Assembly (NCBI RefSeq): GCF_000017565.1
Contig: NC_009719.1
Location: forward strand, 1,836,001 to 1,900,000
Source of the DNA: Parvibaculum lavamentivorans DS-1
GTDB lineage: Bacteria > Pseudomonadota > Alphaproteobacteria > Parvibaculales > Parvibaculaceae
Direction: 5' to 3'
DNA: 64,000 bases
Shown here: positions 47,666-58,159 of the stretch, in pieces
Layout: every line of letters begins with the position of its first letter
How positions within the stretch are numbered: position 1 is the stretch's first letter
Program-made: the position numbers and the translations under genes
The notes under the pieces: generated by a model
What the model saw: only the letters and a program-made list of their open reading frames with translations
The model's database searches: none
What the model was told of the DNA's origin: nothing

Positions 47666-47871
47666 TTCGCCAGCTTTCCCCTGCGTCTTTTGAGGGCTTT
47701 GCCGCATTTTGCGCCGGTTGCGGCTCCGCCCGGGGGCCTGTATGTATGGCCGCGCTCGGCGGCGCGGGTCCATCTCTCCTCATGGGAATGATATAGGGCG
47801 TTCCGCCCGGTCCGGTCCAGCGTGCCGGAAAATGTTGGCGGGCCCGAGTGCCCAGGGATGTGGAAGAGACA

Positions 47872-49131
47872 ATGGCCAGACTGGTCATGAAATTCGGCGG
47901 AACCTCGGTGGCGGACATCGAGCGGATTCGCAATGTGGCGCAGCATGTGAAGCGCGAGGTGGATGCCGGCCATCAGGTGGCGGTTGTCGTCTCGGCCATG
48001 GCGGGCACGACCAACCAGCTCGTCACCTGGGCGCGCGAAACGGCGCCGCTTCACGATGCGCGCGAATATGACACCATCGTCGCGAGCGGCGAGCAGGTCA
48101 CCATCGCGCTCCTCTCCATCGAGCTGCAGCGCATCGGCATATCGGCGCGCTCCTGGCTCGGCTGGCAGATCCCGATTCGCACGGACGGGGCGCATGGCGC
48201 CGCGCGCATCCAGGAAATCGACGGCACGGAACTCATCAGCCGGCTCGAACAGGGCCAGGTCGCCGTCGTCGCCGGGTTTCAGGGTCTCGGCCCGGATAAC
48301 AGAATCACGACACTCGGCCGCGGCGGTTCGGATACGAGCGCCGTCGCCATTGCCGCCGCCATCGGTGCCGACCTCTGCGACATCTACACCGATGTCGATG
48401 GCGTCTATACGACAGACCCCCGCATCGTTGCGAAGGCCCGAAAGCTTGATAAGATCAGCTACGAAGAAATGCTGGAGATGGCGTCGCTGGGCGCCAAGGT
48501 TCTTCAAACCCGTTCAGTCGAGCTCGCTATGGTTCACCGGGTGCGCCTGCAGGTCCGCTCGAGCTTCGATGCGCCTGATGCACCGTGGGGCGCCTATGGC
48601 GCGGGCGCCAATGGTCCCGGTACTCTAGTTTGCGACGAGGATGAAATCGTGGAACAGCAGGTCGTGAGCGGCATCGCCTATTCGAAGGACGAAGCCAAGG
48701 TGACGCTCGTCAAGGTCGAGGACAAGCCGGGTGTCGCCGCGCGCGTCTTCGGGCCGCTGGCGGACAATTCGATCAATGTCGACATGATCATCCAGAACGT
48801 GTCGGATGACGGCAAGAGCACGGACATGACCTTCACCGTGCCGCAAGCGGAACTGCACCGCGCGGAAGACGTTATCCGCAAGGCGCAGAAGGAAATCGGC
48901 TGCAAGGAAGTCAAGACCGATACGAACGTGGTGAAGGTCTCGATCATCGGCATCGGCATGCGCAGTCATGCCGGCGTTGCCAAGACCATGTTCCAGACGC
49001 TGGCGGAAAAGGGCATCAACATCCAGGCGATCACGACGTCCGAGATCAAGGTCAGTGTGCTGATCGGGTCGGAATATACCGAACTTGCCGTGCGCGCGCT
49101 GCACACGGCCTATGGGCTCGACGCCGAGTAA
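47872..49131 (+). CDS. lysC: Aspartate kinase
   Basis: First step of the aspartate pathway (lysine, threonine, methionine). KFGGTSVADIERI at the N terminus, the GRGGSDTSAVA kinase loop, and two C-terminal ACT domains (VEDKPGVAARVFGPLADN; IGIGMRSHAGVAKTMF) that bind inhibitory amino acids. 419 residues; the ATG at 47872 has GGAAGAG upstream. It is divergent from ubiG and 56 bases before ptsP, an arrangement common in Alphaproteobacteria. Confidence 0.96.
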   Translation: MARLVMKFGGTSVADIERIRNVAQHVKREVDAGHQVAVVVSAMAGTTNQLVTWARETAPLHDAREYDTIVASGEQVTIALLSIELQRIGISARSWLGWQIPIRTDGAHGAARIQEIDGTELISRLEQGQVAVVAGFQGLGPDNRITTLGRGGSDTSAVAIAAAIGADLCDIYTDVDGVYTTDPRIVAKARKLDKISYEEMLEMASLGAKVLQTRSVELAMVHRVRLQVRSSFDAPDAPWGAYGAGANGPGTLVCDEDEIVEQQVVSGIAYSKDEAKVTLVKVEDKPGVAARVFGPLADNSINVDMIIQNVSDDGKSTDMTFTVPQAELHRAEDVIRKAQKEIGCKEVKTDTNVVKVSIIGIGMRSHAGVAKTMFQTLAEKGINIQAITTSEIKVSVLIGSEYTELAVRALHTAYGLDAE

Positions 49132-49187
49132 CGGGAGCGGGTGGTGAACGCGCGTTTCCATATTCGCTGCAAACGGGATCCAGTCTG

Positions 49188-51455
49188 ATGGCGGGCTCCG
49201 TGGGTGGTCCGCGCATTCTGCTCCGGAGGCTGCGTGAGGTCATGGCGGAGCCGGAGAGCGCGCAGAAGCGGCTCGACAAGATCGTCGTGCTGATCGCGTC
49301 CAACATGGTCGCGGAAGTCTGCTCGGCCTATCTCATGAACGGCGCGCGCGAGCTTGAGCTTTCCGCCACCGAGGGTCTGAAGCCGACCGCCGTCCATGCG
49401 ACGCGACTGAAAGTCGGCGAAGGTCTCGTCGGCGACATCGCCGCTCATGCGCGTCCGCTCAATCTCGCCGACGCACAGTCGCATCCGGGCTTTGCCTACC
49501 GGCCGGAAACGGGCGAAGAAATCTACAAGTCGCTGATGGGCGTGCCGATCCTCAGGAGCGGCAAGGTCGTCGGCGTGCTCGTCGTGCAGAACCGCACCAA
49601 GCGGCACTACACGGAAGAAGAAGTCGAGGCGCTGCAGACGGTCGCGATGGTGCTCGCCGAAGTCGTCGCCGCCGCCGATCTCGTCACCGAACAGCCGGAA
49701 GAACGCCTGCTCGGGCGGCCAAGCTCCGTTCACATCGTCGGCGCCTCCTTCTCGGAAGGCATCGCGCTCGGCCATGCCGTGCTCCACGAGCCGCGCGTCC
49801 ATGTGACGAAGCTCATCGCCGAGGATACCGAGCATGAGTTGAAGCGTCTCGAACAGGCGGTCTATGCGCTGCGCGGTTCGATCGACGACATGCTGGAAAC
49901 CGAAGACCTCTCCCATGCGGGCGAGCACCGCGAGGTGCTGCAGGCCTACCGCATGTTCGCAAACGATCGCGGCTGGCTGCAGCGGATGCTCGAAGCGGTG
50001 AAGACGGGCCTCACCGCCGAAGCCGCCGTCGAGCGCGTGCAGAACGATACGCGCGCCCGGCTTCAGCGCGCGGCGGACCCCTATATCCGCGACCGGCTGC
50101 ATGATTTCGACGATCTCGCAAACCGGCTGCTCCGGCAGCTTACCGGCGTCACGCTGGCCTCGCTCTCGGCCAACCTGCCGAACGATGCCATCATCATCGC
50201 CCGCAACATGGGCCCGGCCGAGCTTCTCGACTATGACAAGAGCCGCCTGCGCGGCCTTGTGCTGGAGGACGGCGCGCCGAACGCGCATGTCTCCATCGTC
50301 GCGCGCGCCTTCGGCATCGCCACCGTCGGCCGCGCGGAAGACATTCTCGAAAATATCGAACCCGGCGATGCCATCATCGTCGATGGCGATACCGGCGAGG
50401 TCTATCTGCGGCCCTCGCAGGAAGTCATCGCTTCCTATTCGGAGAAGGCCCGCTTCCGCGCCCGCAAGCAGGAGCAGTACAAGGAAATCCGCGACGAGCC
50501 GGCGGTCACGCTCGACGGGCAGGAGATCTCGCTATACGTCAATGCCGGGCTTCAGGTCGACCTGCCGCATCTCGAAGAGGCGGGGGCGCATGGCATCGGC
50601 CTTTTCCGCACCGAGCTTCAGTTCATGATCGCGTCGACGCTGCCGAGCCTGCGAGAGCAGATCGAGCTCTACAACGCCGTGCTCGATGCGGCGGGCGACA
50701 AGCCGGCCGTTTTCCGCACGCTCGACATCGGCGGCGACAAGATGCTGCCCTATATGAACCTCGCCGCGCTCAAGGAAGAGAACCCGGCGCTTGGCTGGCG
50801 GGCCATCCGCATCAGCCTCGACCGTCCGGCGCTGCTGCGCCATCAGCTCCGCGCCCTCCTCACGGCGGCGGCGGGCCGCTCGCTCCGCGTCATGTTCCCC
50901 ATGGTGGCCGAGGTCGCCGAATACACGCGCGCCCGGGCCCTGGTGGACAAGGAGCTTGCCCGGCTCGACAAGTTCGGCAAGCCGAGGCCCGCTTCCATCG
51001 AAATCGGCACCATGCTGGAGGTGCCCTCGCTCGCCTGGCAGCTCGATACGCTCCTGCCGCTGGTCGATTTTGTTTCGATCGGCTCGAACGACCTGCTCCA
51101 GTTCCTCTTCGCGTCGGACCGGGGGAACCCCCGCGTGGCCACGCGCTACGATCTCCTGAGCCCCGCCGTCCTGAGCTTCCTTCGCCATATCGTTGCCAAA
51201 TGCGAAGCCCACAACACGCCGCTCACGCTCTGCGGCGAGATGTCGGGCCGCCCGCTCGAGGCCATGGCGCTGCTCGGCGTCGGGCTGAGGCGGGTTTCCA
51301 TGTCCCCCGCCGCCATCGGCCCGGTCAAGATGATGCTTCGTTCGCTCGATGCGACGAAGCTCGGGGCCTTCATGGAGGGGCTTTACGGCCTCCCCGACAG
51401 AAGTGTCCGGGCCCATCTCGCCGCCTTCGCCGAGGAACACGGCGTCATCATCTGA
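49188..51455 (+). CDS. ptsP: Phosphoenolpyruvate-protein phosphotransferase PtsP (EI-Ntr)
   Basis: First enzyme of the nitrogen-related phosphotransferase system. The 755 residues contain an N-terminal GAF domain (KRLDKIVVLIASNMVAEVCS...), the EI swivel with the phospho-His at His367 (APNAHVSIVARAFG), and a PEP-binding barrel (FRTLDIGGDKMLPY, GSNDLLQFLFASDR, LCGEMSGRP). GAF in EI-Ntr binds glutamine or 2-oxoglutarate in known cases. Its position after lysC is conserved. Confidence 0.95.
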   Translation: MAGSVGGPRILLRRLREVMAEPESAQKRLDKIVVLIASNMVAEVCSAYLMNGARELELSATEGLKPTAVHATRLKVGEGLVGDIAAHARPLNLADAQSHPGFAYRPETGEEIYKSLMGVPILRSGKVVGVLVVQNRTKRHYTEEEVEALQTVAMVLAEVVAAADLVTEQPEERLLGRPSSVHIVGASFSEGIALGHAVLHEPRVHVTKLIAEDTEHELKRLEQAVYALRGSIDDMLETEDLSHAGEHREVLQAYRMFANDRGWLQRMLEAVKTGLTAEAAVERVQNDTRARLQRAADPYIRDRLHDFDDLANRLLRQLTGVTLASLSANLPNDAIIIARNMGPAELLDYDKSRLRGLVLEDGAPNAHVSIVARAFGIATVGRAEDILENIEPGDAIIVDGDTGEVYLRPSQEVIASYSEKARFRARKQEQYKEIRDEPAVTLDGQEISLYVNAGLQVDLPHLEEAGAHGIGLFRTELQFMIASTLPSLREQIELYNAVLDAAGDKPAVFRTLDIGGDKMLPYMNLAALKEENPALGWRAIRISLDRPALLRHQLRALLTAAAGRSLRVMFPMVAEVAEYTRARALVDKELARLDKFGKPRPASIEIGTMLEVPSLAWQLDTLLPLVDFVSIGSNDLLQFLFASDRGNPRVATRYDLLSPAVLSFLRHIVAKCEAHNTPLTLCGEMSGRPLEAMALLGVGLRRVSMSPAAIGPVKMMLRSLDATKLGAFMEGLYGLPDRSVRAHLAAFAEEHGVII

Positions 51456-51698
51456 ACCCGATTCAGCCGGTCCGGACCGGAAAAATAATTTGGTAATGAT
51501 GGTTTGGCGCAATCTTCGGTTGCGGTTTGTCAAGACTTTTGTTCTATTCTTGGTCTCAGATGCATTGGGCGATATGCGAAAGTCGGCTCGCGGGGGTGCG
51601 GCTGTCGCATTTTGAAACGTCCATGGCAATTCGTGGGGCCGAATAGGCATCGAAAATACGCGGATTGAGATGGCTCAGCTCGGGAAGAGCCCGGAAAT

Positions 51699-52823
51699 AT
51701 GAACAAAGTCACTATGCTGCCGACCGGAAACGATGGGTCGGAGCCTCGTCGGCGGCTGCATCTGCGCGACATCACCAACGAAGTTTCCGTCGAGGCGGAG
51801 TCTGTCGGCGCGGATTTGCGCGCGGCGCGGCTGCGCCGGGGCGACGATATCCGCAGCATCGCGCAGGCATTGCGCATCCGCCGCGACCAGATCGAAGCGC
51901 TTGAGGAGGGCCGCCACGACGAGTTGCCCGCTCGCGCCTATGCCGTCGGTTTCGTTCGTTCCTATGCGGAATATCTTGGCCTCGACAGCCGGCATATCGT
52001 CCAGCGGTACAAGGACGAGCTTGATGGCCGCGCCGCCGCTGCCGCCGAACTCCACTTTCCGGATGCCGCCGAGGCGCGCCGCCTGCCCAAGGGTACGGCC
52101 CTCATCGTGGCGCTCGTCGTTGCATCGGGCATCTATGGCGGCTGGCTGCTTACCAAGTCCACCGACGAGATGATGACGACGCGGACCGCGGCAACTGCGC
52201 CCGCGGTCGCTCCCATCGTCGAAGAGGTGAAGTCGCCCGGTACGCGCGGCGATAGTGCTTCCGCCGCGACGCCGAGGGCCGATGCCGTTCCCGTCGTTCG
52301 TGTGCCGGGGCTTGCGCCGGTGGCGACGGCGGAACAGAACATGTCGACCCCGCAATCGCTGTATGATCCCGCGCCCGCGCCGGCCACGGTCGATGCGGAG
52401 GGCCTGCCGCTCGAGGATAGCGGCGAGGTCGAGATGGCCGCGCTGGAAGAGAGCGCCGCTGTCGAATTGCCGCCGCTGCCCGAAGGCACGCCTTACGGCG
52501 CCGAGAATGTGGATGGCCGTGTCGTCGTCCGCGCCCGCCGGGACGGCGCCTGGCTTCGCATCGAAGACGGCACAGGCCAGGTTCTTATCGAGCAGACCTT
52601 CAAGGCGGGCGACAGCTACCGCGCGCCTTCGCGTCCGGGCGTCATTCTCGTCGCGCGCGATGCCAGCGCCTTCGAGATCATGGTCGATGGCCAGTCCCTC
52701 GGCCTTGCTGGCCCGCCCACGCTGGTCCTGACCGGCAAATCGCTGGATCACGCCGATCTGGTGGCCGCCATGCCGAAACCGGCGGAAGCAGGCCTGCAGG
52801 GCGAAAACGTCGCAGTCGAATAA
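51699..52823 (+). CDS. rodZ: RodZ-like HTH membrane protein
   Basis: A 374-residue protein with an N-terminal HTH (GADLRAARLRRGDDIRSIAQALRIRRDQ split across residues 38-65), one membrane helix (ALIVALVVASGIYGGWLL) near residue 135, a Pro/Ala-rich periplasmic linker and a C-terminal DUF4115 domain. This is the layout of RodZ, which links MreB to the rod-shape machinery. An internal ATG at residue 6 is an alternative start. It precedes ispG, as in many proteobacteria. Confidence 0.88.
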   Translation: MNKVTMLPTGNDGSEPRRRLHLRDITNEVSVEAESVGADLRAARLRRGDDIRSIAQALRIRRDQIEALEEGRHDELPARAYAVGFVRSYAEYLGLDSRHIVQRYKDELDGRAAAAAELHFPDAAEARRLPKGTALIVALVVASGIYGGWLLTKSTDEMMTTRTAATAPAVAPIVEEVKSPGTRGDSASAATPRADAVPVVRVPGLAPVATAEQNMSTPQSLYDPAPAPATVDAEGLPLEDSGEVEMAALEESAAVELPPLPEGTPYGAENVDGRVVVRARRDGAWLRIEDGTGQVLIEQTFKAGDSYRAPSRPGVILVARDASAFEIMVDGQSLGLAGPPTLVLTGKSLDHADLVAAMPKPAEAGLQGENVAVE

Positions 52824-52992
52824 TCCTTCTCCTTCCTCCTTCCCTGGCCGGAGGGTGGTAAATATGCGGCAGCGCCATATTTCTGCTATGAGAAGGCGCG
52901 ATGGTGCAGTCCTTTGAGGCTGCGCCCGGAAGCTTCGTCCCCCGTGTGAGCCCTCCATGTCCGCGCGGCGTGTGTGAGAACCGACCGAGAAA

Positions 52993-54144
52993 ATGAGCAG
53001 CAGCATCAGACCCTGGCGCGACATCATGCGCAGACCGAGCCGGCAGATCCATGTGGGGTCCGTTGCCGTGGGCGGCGATGCGCCGATTTCCGTCCAGACG
53101 ATGACGAACACGCTCACCTCGGATGCGAAAGCCACCATCGAGCAGATCAGGCGCATCGAGGAGGCAGGCTGCGACATCGTCCGCGTTTCCTGTCCCGATG
53201 AAGATTCGACAAGGGCGCTGAAGGAAATCGTCCGCGAGACGAAGATCCCGATCGTCGCCGACATCCATTTCCACTACCGCCGCGCCATTGAGGCGGCGGA
53301 GGCGGGGGCAGCGTGCCTCCGCATCAATCCGGGCAATATCGGCTCGGCGGCGCGGGTGAAGGAAGTCGTGCAGGCCGCGAAGGATCATGGCGTCTCGATG
53401 CGGATCGGCGTCAATGCCGGGTCGCTCGAGCGCGATCTTCTGGAAAAATATGGCGAGCCCTGCCCGGAAGCGATGGTTGAAAGCGCGCTCGATCACGCAC
53501 GTATTCTGCAGGATCACGATTTCCACGAATTCAAGATCAGCGTGAAGGCGTCCGACCCCTTCCTCACCGTCGCCGCCTATCAGCAGCTTGCCGATGCCAT
53601 CGACTGCCCGCTCCATATCGGCGTGACGGAGGCCGGCGGCCTGATGACCGGCACGATCAAATCCTCCATCGGCCTCGGCATGCTGCTCTGGGGCGGCATC
53701 GGCGACACGATCCGCGTCTCCCTCTCCGCCGATCCGGTGGAAGAGGTGAAAGTGGGCTTCGACATATTGAAGTCGCTCAACCTGCGCCATCGCGGCGTCA
53801 CCATCATTTCCTGCCCGTCCTGCGCGCGTCAGGGCTTCAATGTCATCGAGACGGTAAAGATCCTCGAAGACCGTCTCGCGCATATCTCCACGCCGCTCAC
53901 GCTTTCGGTCATCGGTTGCGTCGTCAATGGTCCGGGCGAGGCGGAGCAGACGGATATCGGCTTCACCGGCGGCGGCGCCGGTTCCGGCATGGTCTATCTC
54001 GCCGGTCTCACCGATCACAAGATAAAGAACGAGGAGATCGTCGAGCATCTCGTATCGCTCGTCGAAGAGAAGGCCAGGGAAATCGAAGCGGCGAAGGAAG
54101 CCGCCGAAGCTGCGCTTGAGCCGCGCGCGCTTGCCGGGGATTAG
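52993..54144 (+). CDS. ispG: 4-hydroxy-3-methylbut-2-enyl diphosphate synthase
   Basis: [4Fe-4S] enzyme of the MEP isoprenoid pathway. The 383 residues include [21 protein letters not shown] at the N terminus and the cluster ligands in CPSC and GCVVNGPGE. The start at 52993 matches the family. The leader (169 bases) contains nothing I can assign. It follows rodZ and is followed by prfA. Confidence 0.96.
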   Translation: MSSSIRPWRDIMRRPSRQIHVGSVAVGGDAPISVQTMTNTLTSDAKATIEQIRRIEEAGCDIVRVSCPDEDSTRALKEIVRETKIPIVADIHFHYRRAIEAAEAGAACLRINPGNIGSAARVKEVVQAAKDHGVSMRIGVNAGSLERDLLEKYGEPCPEAMVESALDHARILQDHDFHEFKISVKASDPFLTVAAYQQLADAIDCPLHIGVTEAGGLMTGTIKSSIGLGMLLWGGIGDTIRVSLSADPVEEVKVGFDILKSLNLRHRGVTIISCPSCARQGFNVIETVKILEDRLAHISTPLTLSVIGCVVNGPGEAEQTDIGFTGGGAGSGMVYLAGLTDHKIKNEEIVEHLVSLVEEKAREIEAAKEAAEAALEPRALAGD

Positions 54145-54204
54145 CGAGGCTGGATCGAAACCCGCCCGCCTGCGTTCCATCCCTTTCCCCGAGACAGAAG
54201 CCTC

Positions 54205-55272
54205 ATGATCCCCGAAGAGAGACTCCAGAGCGTCATTGCCCGCTTCGAAGCGGTCCAGTCCGAAATGAATTCCGATGTGCCGCGCGACAGGTTCGTTGCG
54301 CTGTCGAAGGAATTTTCGGAGCTGGAGCCCGTCGCCGCCGCCATCGGCCACCTCCTTGCCCGGCGGCGCGAATATGCGGATGCCGAACAGCTTCTGCGCG
54401 TCCGCGACATGGCGGAAATGGCGAAGGAGGAGATCGCACGGCTCAATGAAGAACTGCCACGGCTCGAGCATGAAGTGCAGCTCATGCTGCTGCCGAAGGA
54501 TGCCGCCGACGACCGCAACGTCATTCTGGAAGTGCGCGCGGGCACAGGCGGCGACGAAGCCGCGCTTTTCGCGGGCGATCTCTTCCGCATGTATGAGCGT
54601 TACGCGTCCAATCAGGGCTGGAAGGTCGAATTGATCGCCGCTTCCGAAGGCGAGATGGGCGGCTACAAGGAAATCATCGCCGGCATTTCCGGTCCCGGTG
54701 TCTATGCGAAGCTGAAATTCGAATCCGGCGTTCACCGCGTCCAGCGCGTCCCCGTTACGGAAGGCGGCGGCCGCATCCACACCTCGGCGGCCACCGTCGC
54801 CGTGCTCCCCGAGGCGGAAGAGGTCGATGTCGAGATCGAGGACAAGGACCTCCGCATCGACGTCTACCGTGCGTCGGGCGCGGGCGGCCAGCATGTCAAC
54901 AAGACCGAAAGCGCGGTCCGCATCACTCACTTGCCCACAGGCATCGTGGTCGCGCAGCAGGACGAGAAGTCCCAGCACAAGAACAAGGCCCGCGCGATGC
55001 AGATCCTTCGCGCCCGCATTTTCGATGCCGAGCGCGAACGGCTCGACCGCGAGCGTTCCGCCGCGCGCAAGGGGCAGGTCGGCTCCGGCGACCGCTCGGA
55101 GCGTATCCGCACCTATAATTTCCCGCAGAGCCGCGTCACCGATCACCGCATCAATCTCACGCTCCACAAGCTCGACCAGGTGCTCGAAGGCGAGGCGCTG
55201 GGCGAGTTGATCGACGCGCTCATCGCCGAGGATCAGGCCGCGCGTCTCGCCGCGATGGGCGACGAGGCGTGA
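54205..55272 (+). CDS. prfA: Peptide chain release factor 1
   Basis: Reads UAA and UAG stop codons. The 355 residues hold the codon-recognition PVT tripeptide (PxT) in RVPVTE and the peptidyl-tRNA hydrolysis motif GGQ at 227-229. Its methylase prmC starts within its stop codon (TGATG), so the two are translationally coupled. Confidence 0.97.
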   Translation: MIPEERLQSVIARFEAVQSEMNSDVPRDRFVALSKEFSELEPVAAAIGHLLARRREYADAEQLLRVRDMAEMAKEEIARLNEELPRLEHEVQLMLLPKDAADDRNVILEVRAGTGGDEAALFAGDLFRMYERYASNQGWKVELIAASEGEMGGYKEIIAGISGPGVYAKLKFESGVHRVQRVPVTEGGGRIHTSAATVAVLPEAEEVDVEIEDKDLRIDVYRASGAGGQHVNKTESAVRITHLPTGIVVAQQDEKSQHKNKARAMQILRARIFDAERERLDRERSAARKGQVGSGDRSERIRTYNFPQSRVTDHRINLTLHKLDQVLEGEALGELIDALIAEDQAARLAAMGDEA

Positions 55273-56123
55273 TGACGAGCCGCGATCATGCGATGCGGAT
55301 GCTTGGCTGGCGGCTGAAGCAGGCGGGCTTGCCGACGCCGGAGCTCGATGCGCGCATTCTGGTCCAGGCCGTCACCGGCGCCACCGATATCGAGATGATC
55401 CGCGAACCGGCGGCGCCGATCAGCGCCGCAGAGGAAGAAGCACTGGCCGGTTTTGAGCGCCGCCGTCTCGCCCGCGAGCCCGTCTCCCGCATTCTCGGCG
55501 CGCGCGAATTCTGGGGCCTCGCCTTCGCCGTCACCTCGGCAACGCTCGATCCGCGACCGGACAGCGAGACGCTGATCGAGGCATCGCTGAAATGTCTGGC
55601 ACCCCTCGCCAGGCCCCGCCTGCTCGATCTCGGCACGGGCACCGGATGCCTCCTGCTCACGCTTCTCCATGAACGGCCGGATGCAAGCGGCATCGGCGTC
55701 GATATTTCGGAAGAGGCGCTTCAGGTCGCGCGGGAGAATTCGGCCCGGCTCGGCCTTGCCGCGCGCGCCCGCTTCCAGCCCGGCAACTGGATGGAAGGGC
55801 TCGGCGAAAAATTCGATCTCGTGATTTCCAATCCGCCCTATATCGCCAGCGGCGAAATCGAGGTGCTCGAGCCGGAGGTGCGCGGCCACGATCCGCGGCT
55901 CGCGCTTGATGGCGGCGCGGACGGGCTCGATGCCTATCGCGCCATTGCCGCCGCGCTGCCGGACGTTTTGACGCAGGAGGGGGTTGCCGTGGTCGAATTG
56001 GGCGCCGGGCAGGCAGACGCGGTGCGCGGCATCTTCGAGGCGGCGGGATGCGCGGTTTTGCGCGTCGATCCGGACCTTTCGGGCGTGCCCCGGGCCCTCG
56101 TTGCAGCCCTGCCACGGGCATGA
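55272..56123 (+). CDS. prmC: Release factor glutamine methyltransferase
   Basis: Methylates the GGQ glutamine of release factors. The 283 residues contain the SAM motif LLDLGTGTGCLLL and NPPY (187-190), which binds the glutamine substrate. The ATG at 55272 overlaps the prfA stop; GTG at 55269 is an alternative one codon earlier. Confidence 0.96.
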   Translation: MTSRDHAMRMLGWRLKQAGLPTPELDARILVQAVTGATDIEMIREPAAPISAAEEEALAGFERRRLAREPVSRILGAREFWGLAFAVTSATLDPRPDSETLIEASLKCLAPLARPRLLDLGTGTGCLLLTLLHERPDASGIGVDISEEALQVARENSARLGLAARARFQPGNWMEGLGEKFDLVISNPPYIASGEIEVLEPEVRGHDPRLALDGGADGLDAYRAIAAALPDVLTQEGVAVVELGAGQADAVRGIFEAAGCAVLRVDPDLSGVPRALVAALPRA

Positions 56124-56569
56124 TTTTCTGACCCGGAAGGGCAGAAATCGTTTGGAATCGGGGCGGTCAGGTACTAGGTTTTGGTTAGGGAAAACGAGCC
56201 GGGTGTGAACACCTCGCTCCTCGAACCCCGTCCTCCGAAAAACAGGGACGATGACCCGGGCAGCGACAGCCGGCCGGGCCGGGTTCGGAAGGTGCTGGAG
56301 GCGGCCCGCATTTTAGATCGCATATGGAAGCGCCAGGGCTGGACGGGCGCGATATGCAATCGGAACTTCTAGGCATCCGAACGGCCGGTCCGAAAAGGAC
56401 GGCGAATGCGTGTGCCGGGAAACTCCATCTCGCGAAAAGACCTTTGTATGTCTTCCCGCGAAGCTGGATCGGCCGCCGTGTGTGTGACACGGCCGACCGT
56501 GACGACGCTATCTCAAGAACAGAGATCACACTGAATTGCAGTTGAACCAGTAGCGAGAAATCAGACGAT
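56124..56569 (+). other. Long structured leader of DUF4167 gene
   Basis: A 446-base stretch without a gene I can support. Two adjacent hairpins stand out: 56430-56461 (TCGCG and AAGAC helices with a 2x2 internal loop and an eight-base loop) and 56475-56493 (GCCGTGT/ACACGGC, five-base loop). A short TTG-start frame (56181-56372) has no ribosome site. It may be a 5' leader with a regulatory RNA role for the basic DUF4167 protein, or a small RNA gene. Confidence 0.35.
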
Positions 56570-57316
56570 ATGAGGCAGGGGCAAAACAACGCCAAGCGCT
56601 CTCGTGGACGTGGCCGCAAGCCACAGCAGCATTCGGCCAACCGGGCTTACGACAGCAACGGTCCCGACGTGAAGGTCCGCGGCACCGCGGCAACCGTCTG
56701 CGAGAAGTACCAGCAGCTCGCGCGTGATGCGATTTCGGCGGGCGACCGCGTAACCGCGGAAAACTACTATCAGCACGCTGAGCACTATTACCGGCTGCTG
56801 ATGGCGACCCAGCAGGGTCAGGAAGGCCAGCAGCGCCAGCAGAGCAGCCTCGGCTACCGGCCGGACGAAGACGAGGAGAGCGAGAACGAGGGCGATTACA
56901 CGCCTGACGGTCCGCAGCCGCGCCATCGGGGCCAGCCCTGGCACCAGCAGGAAGGCCAGCAGCGCCACAACAATAATGGCGGGCAACATCCCAACCAGAC
57001 TAATGGCGGCCACAATAATAACGGCAGCCAGAATAATGGCAGCCAGAATGCGCCCCGCCATGACGACCGCTCCGCGCAGTCCTCGGGCGATGGCGATGAA
57101 GCGGCGGATCGCGCCGCCTTGCAGGCAAGCGGTCAGGATGAGGGGCAACCCTCCGGCCAGCCCGTCCATCAGGGTGGCGAGCAAGGTGGCGAACAGGGCG
57201 AGGGCCAGCCGCGCCGCCGCCAGAACCGCCGCCGCCGGCCGCGCAGCGATGCCGCCGGTGGAGCGGGTGGCGATGCGCCGCGCGCCGAAGCCGCCCCGGT
57301 CGAAAGCGCCGACTAG
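56570..57316 (+). CDS. DUF4167 domain protein
   Basis: 248 residues. A basic N terminus (KRSRGRGRKPQQHS) precedes the conserved DUF4167 domain (PDVKVRGTAATVCEKYQQLA, ENYYQHAEHYYRLL). After it is a long Gln/Asn/Gly/Asp-rich disordered region and a basic Arg-rich stretch (RRRQNRRRRPRSD). This is typical of Alphaproteobacteria, where it often follows prfA-prmC. RNA binding is suggested by composition; function is unknown. The upstream leader is unusually long. Confidence 0.88.
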   Translation: MRQGQNNAKRSRGRGRKPQQHSANRAYDSNGPDVKVRGTAATVCEKYQQLARDAISAGDRVTAENYYQHAEHYYRLLMATQQGQEGQQRQQSSLGYRPDEDEESENEGDYTPDGPQPRHRGQPWHQQEGQQRHNNNGGQHPNQTNGGHNNNGSQNNGSQNAPRHDDRSAQSSGDGDEAADRAALQASGQDEGQPSGQPVHQGGEQGGEQGEGQPRRRQNRRRRPRSDAAGGAGGDAPRAEAAPVESAD

Positions 57317-57324
57317 GCTCTACT

Positions 57325-58092
57325 CTATTCTTCGAACACGAGACGATCGCCGGGCTTCAATGTGCCCGGCGATTTTATTTCGGCATAAAGGCCGAGATCG
57401 GCATGGCCCCAATGTTTCATCAGGGCCGCCGGAATTTCCATGTCGCGCGCCGCCGTCGCCGGGTCGACATTGGTCGCCGCGCAGCGCACCGTCTTGTGAA
57501 TGCCGGTAAAGCCCGCTTCGCCGAGGCGGAAGCGCCGTCCCACCCATTCATGGTCCTCCCAGGGCTCCAGCCCCTCGAGATAGATATTGGCGCGGAAGCG
57601 GAGCGGGTTCACATGCGCGCCGATCTTCTCCTCCAGCGCCCGCACGCTGGCCATGTTGATGATCGAGACGAGCTTCGCCGGTGCATCCGAATGCGAAAAG
57701 CCCGGCGCATGGACGACGCGGGGAAGCCCGCGCAATTCCTTTTCCATATAGCCGCGCATGAAGTCTTCCAGCGCCGTGCGTCCCTCCGGCGTCATCAGGT
57801 TGGCGCGCAACACCTCGCTCCCGTCCTTCGCCACCGTCAGCGTCGTGGTCGCATCGTCGAAATGCGTTTTCAGCGCCGCCAGCCGCTCATCGCGCATCAG
57901 CATCAGGAATTTGATCTTGGGAAAATGCTTCGGGTTTGCCGGATCGAAATCATGCTTGCCGTTTTCGATCGCGAAAGCGCGGTCCCAGGGGAAAGTCTCT
58001 CCCGCCTGAAGCGTTACCTCCGCCAGCGGCTCGGGCGATAAACCCTTGACCGGGTAGCGGTAGAGGCCGACGATTGTGGCGCTATCTCCCAT
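57325..58092 (-). CDS. MOSC domain protein
   Basis: 255 residues: an N-terminal MOSC_N beta-barrel (GLYRYPVKGLSPEPLAEVTL) and MOSC domain with the cysteine in HKTVRCAATNVDP that binds molybdenum-cofactor sulfur in relatives such as YiiM, YcbX and mARC. It probably acts in Mo-dependent reduction or sulfur transfer. The ATG at 58092 has GAGGGACCC upstream. It is convergent with the DUF4167 gene and divergent from clpB. Confidence 0.88.
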   Translation of the reverse strand: MGDSATIVGLYRYPVKGLSPEPLAEVTLQAGETFPWDRAFAIENGKHDFDPANPKHFPKIKFLMLMRDERLAALKTHFDDATTTLTVAKDGSEVLRANLMTPEGRTALEDFMRGYMEKELRGLPRVVHAPGFSHSDAPAKLVSIINMASVRALEEKIGAHVNPLRFRANIYLEGLEPWEDHEWVGRRFRLGEAGFTGIHKTVRCAATNVDPATAARDMEIPAALMKHWGHADLGLYAEIKSPGTLKPGDRLVFEE

Positions 58093-58159
58093 GAGGGTCC
58101 CTCGCTCGCCGGTAATGAATCCGGCAGGTTTCTGCGGCAAACTGACCGGGAGCTTGCCC

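Noticed and set aside
52860..52914. Short leader peptide before ispG
   Set aside because: A 17-codon frame exists at this place, but there is no ribosome site or attenuation hairpin.
52678..55167. Long open frame on the - strand (829 codons)
   Set aside because: It runs antisense through rodZ, ispG and prfA, which are unambiguous. Its product is low-complexity and family-less; such frames are common in GC-rich coding DNA.
56181..56372. 63-codon open frame in the DUF4167 leader
   Set aside because: TTG start, no ribosome site, no recognisable protein features.
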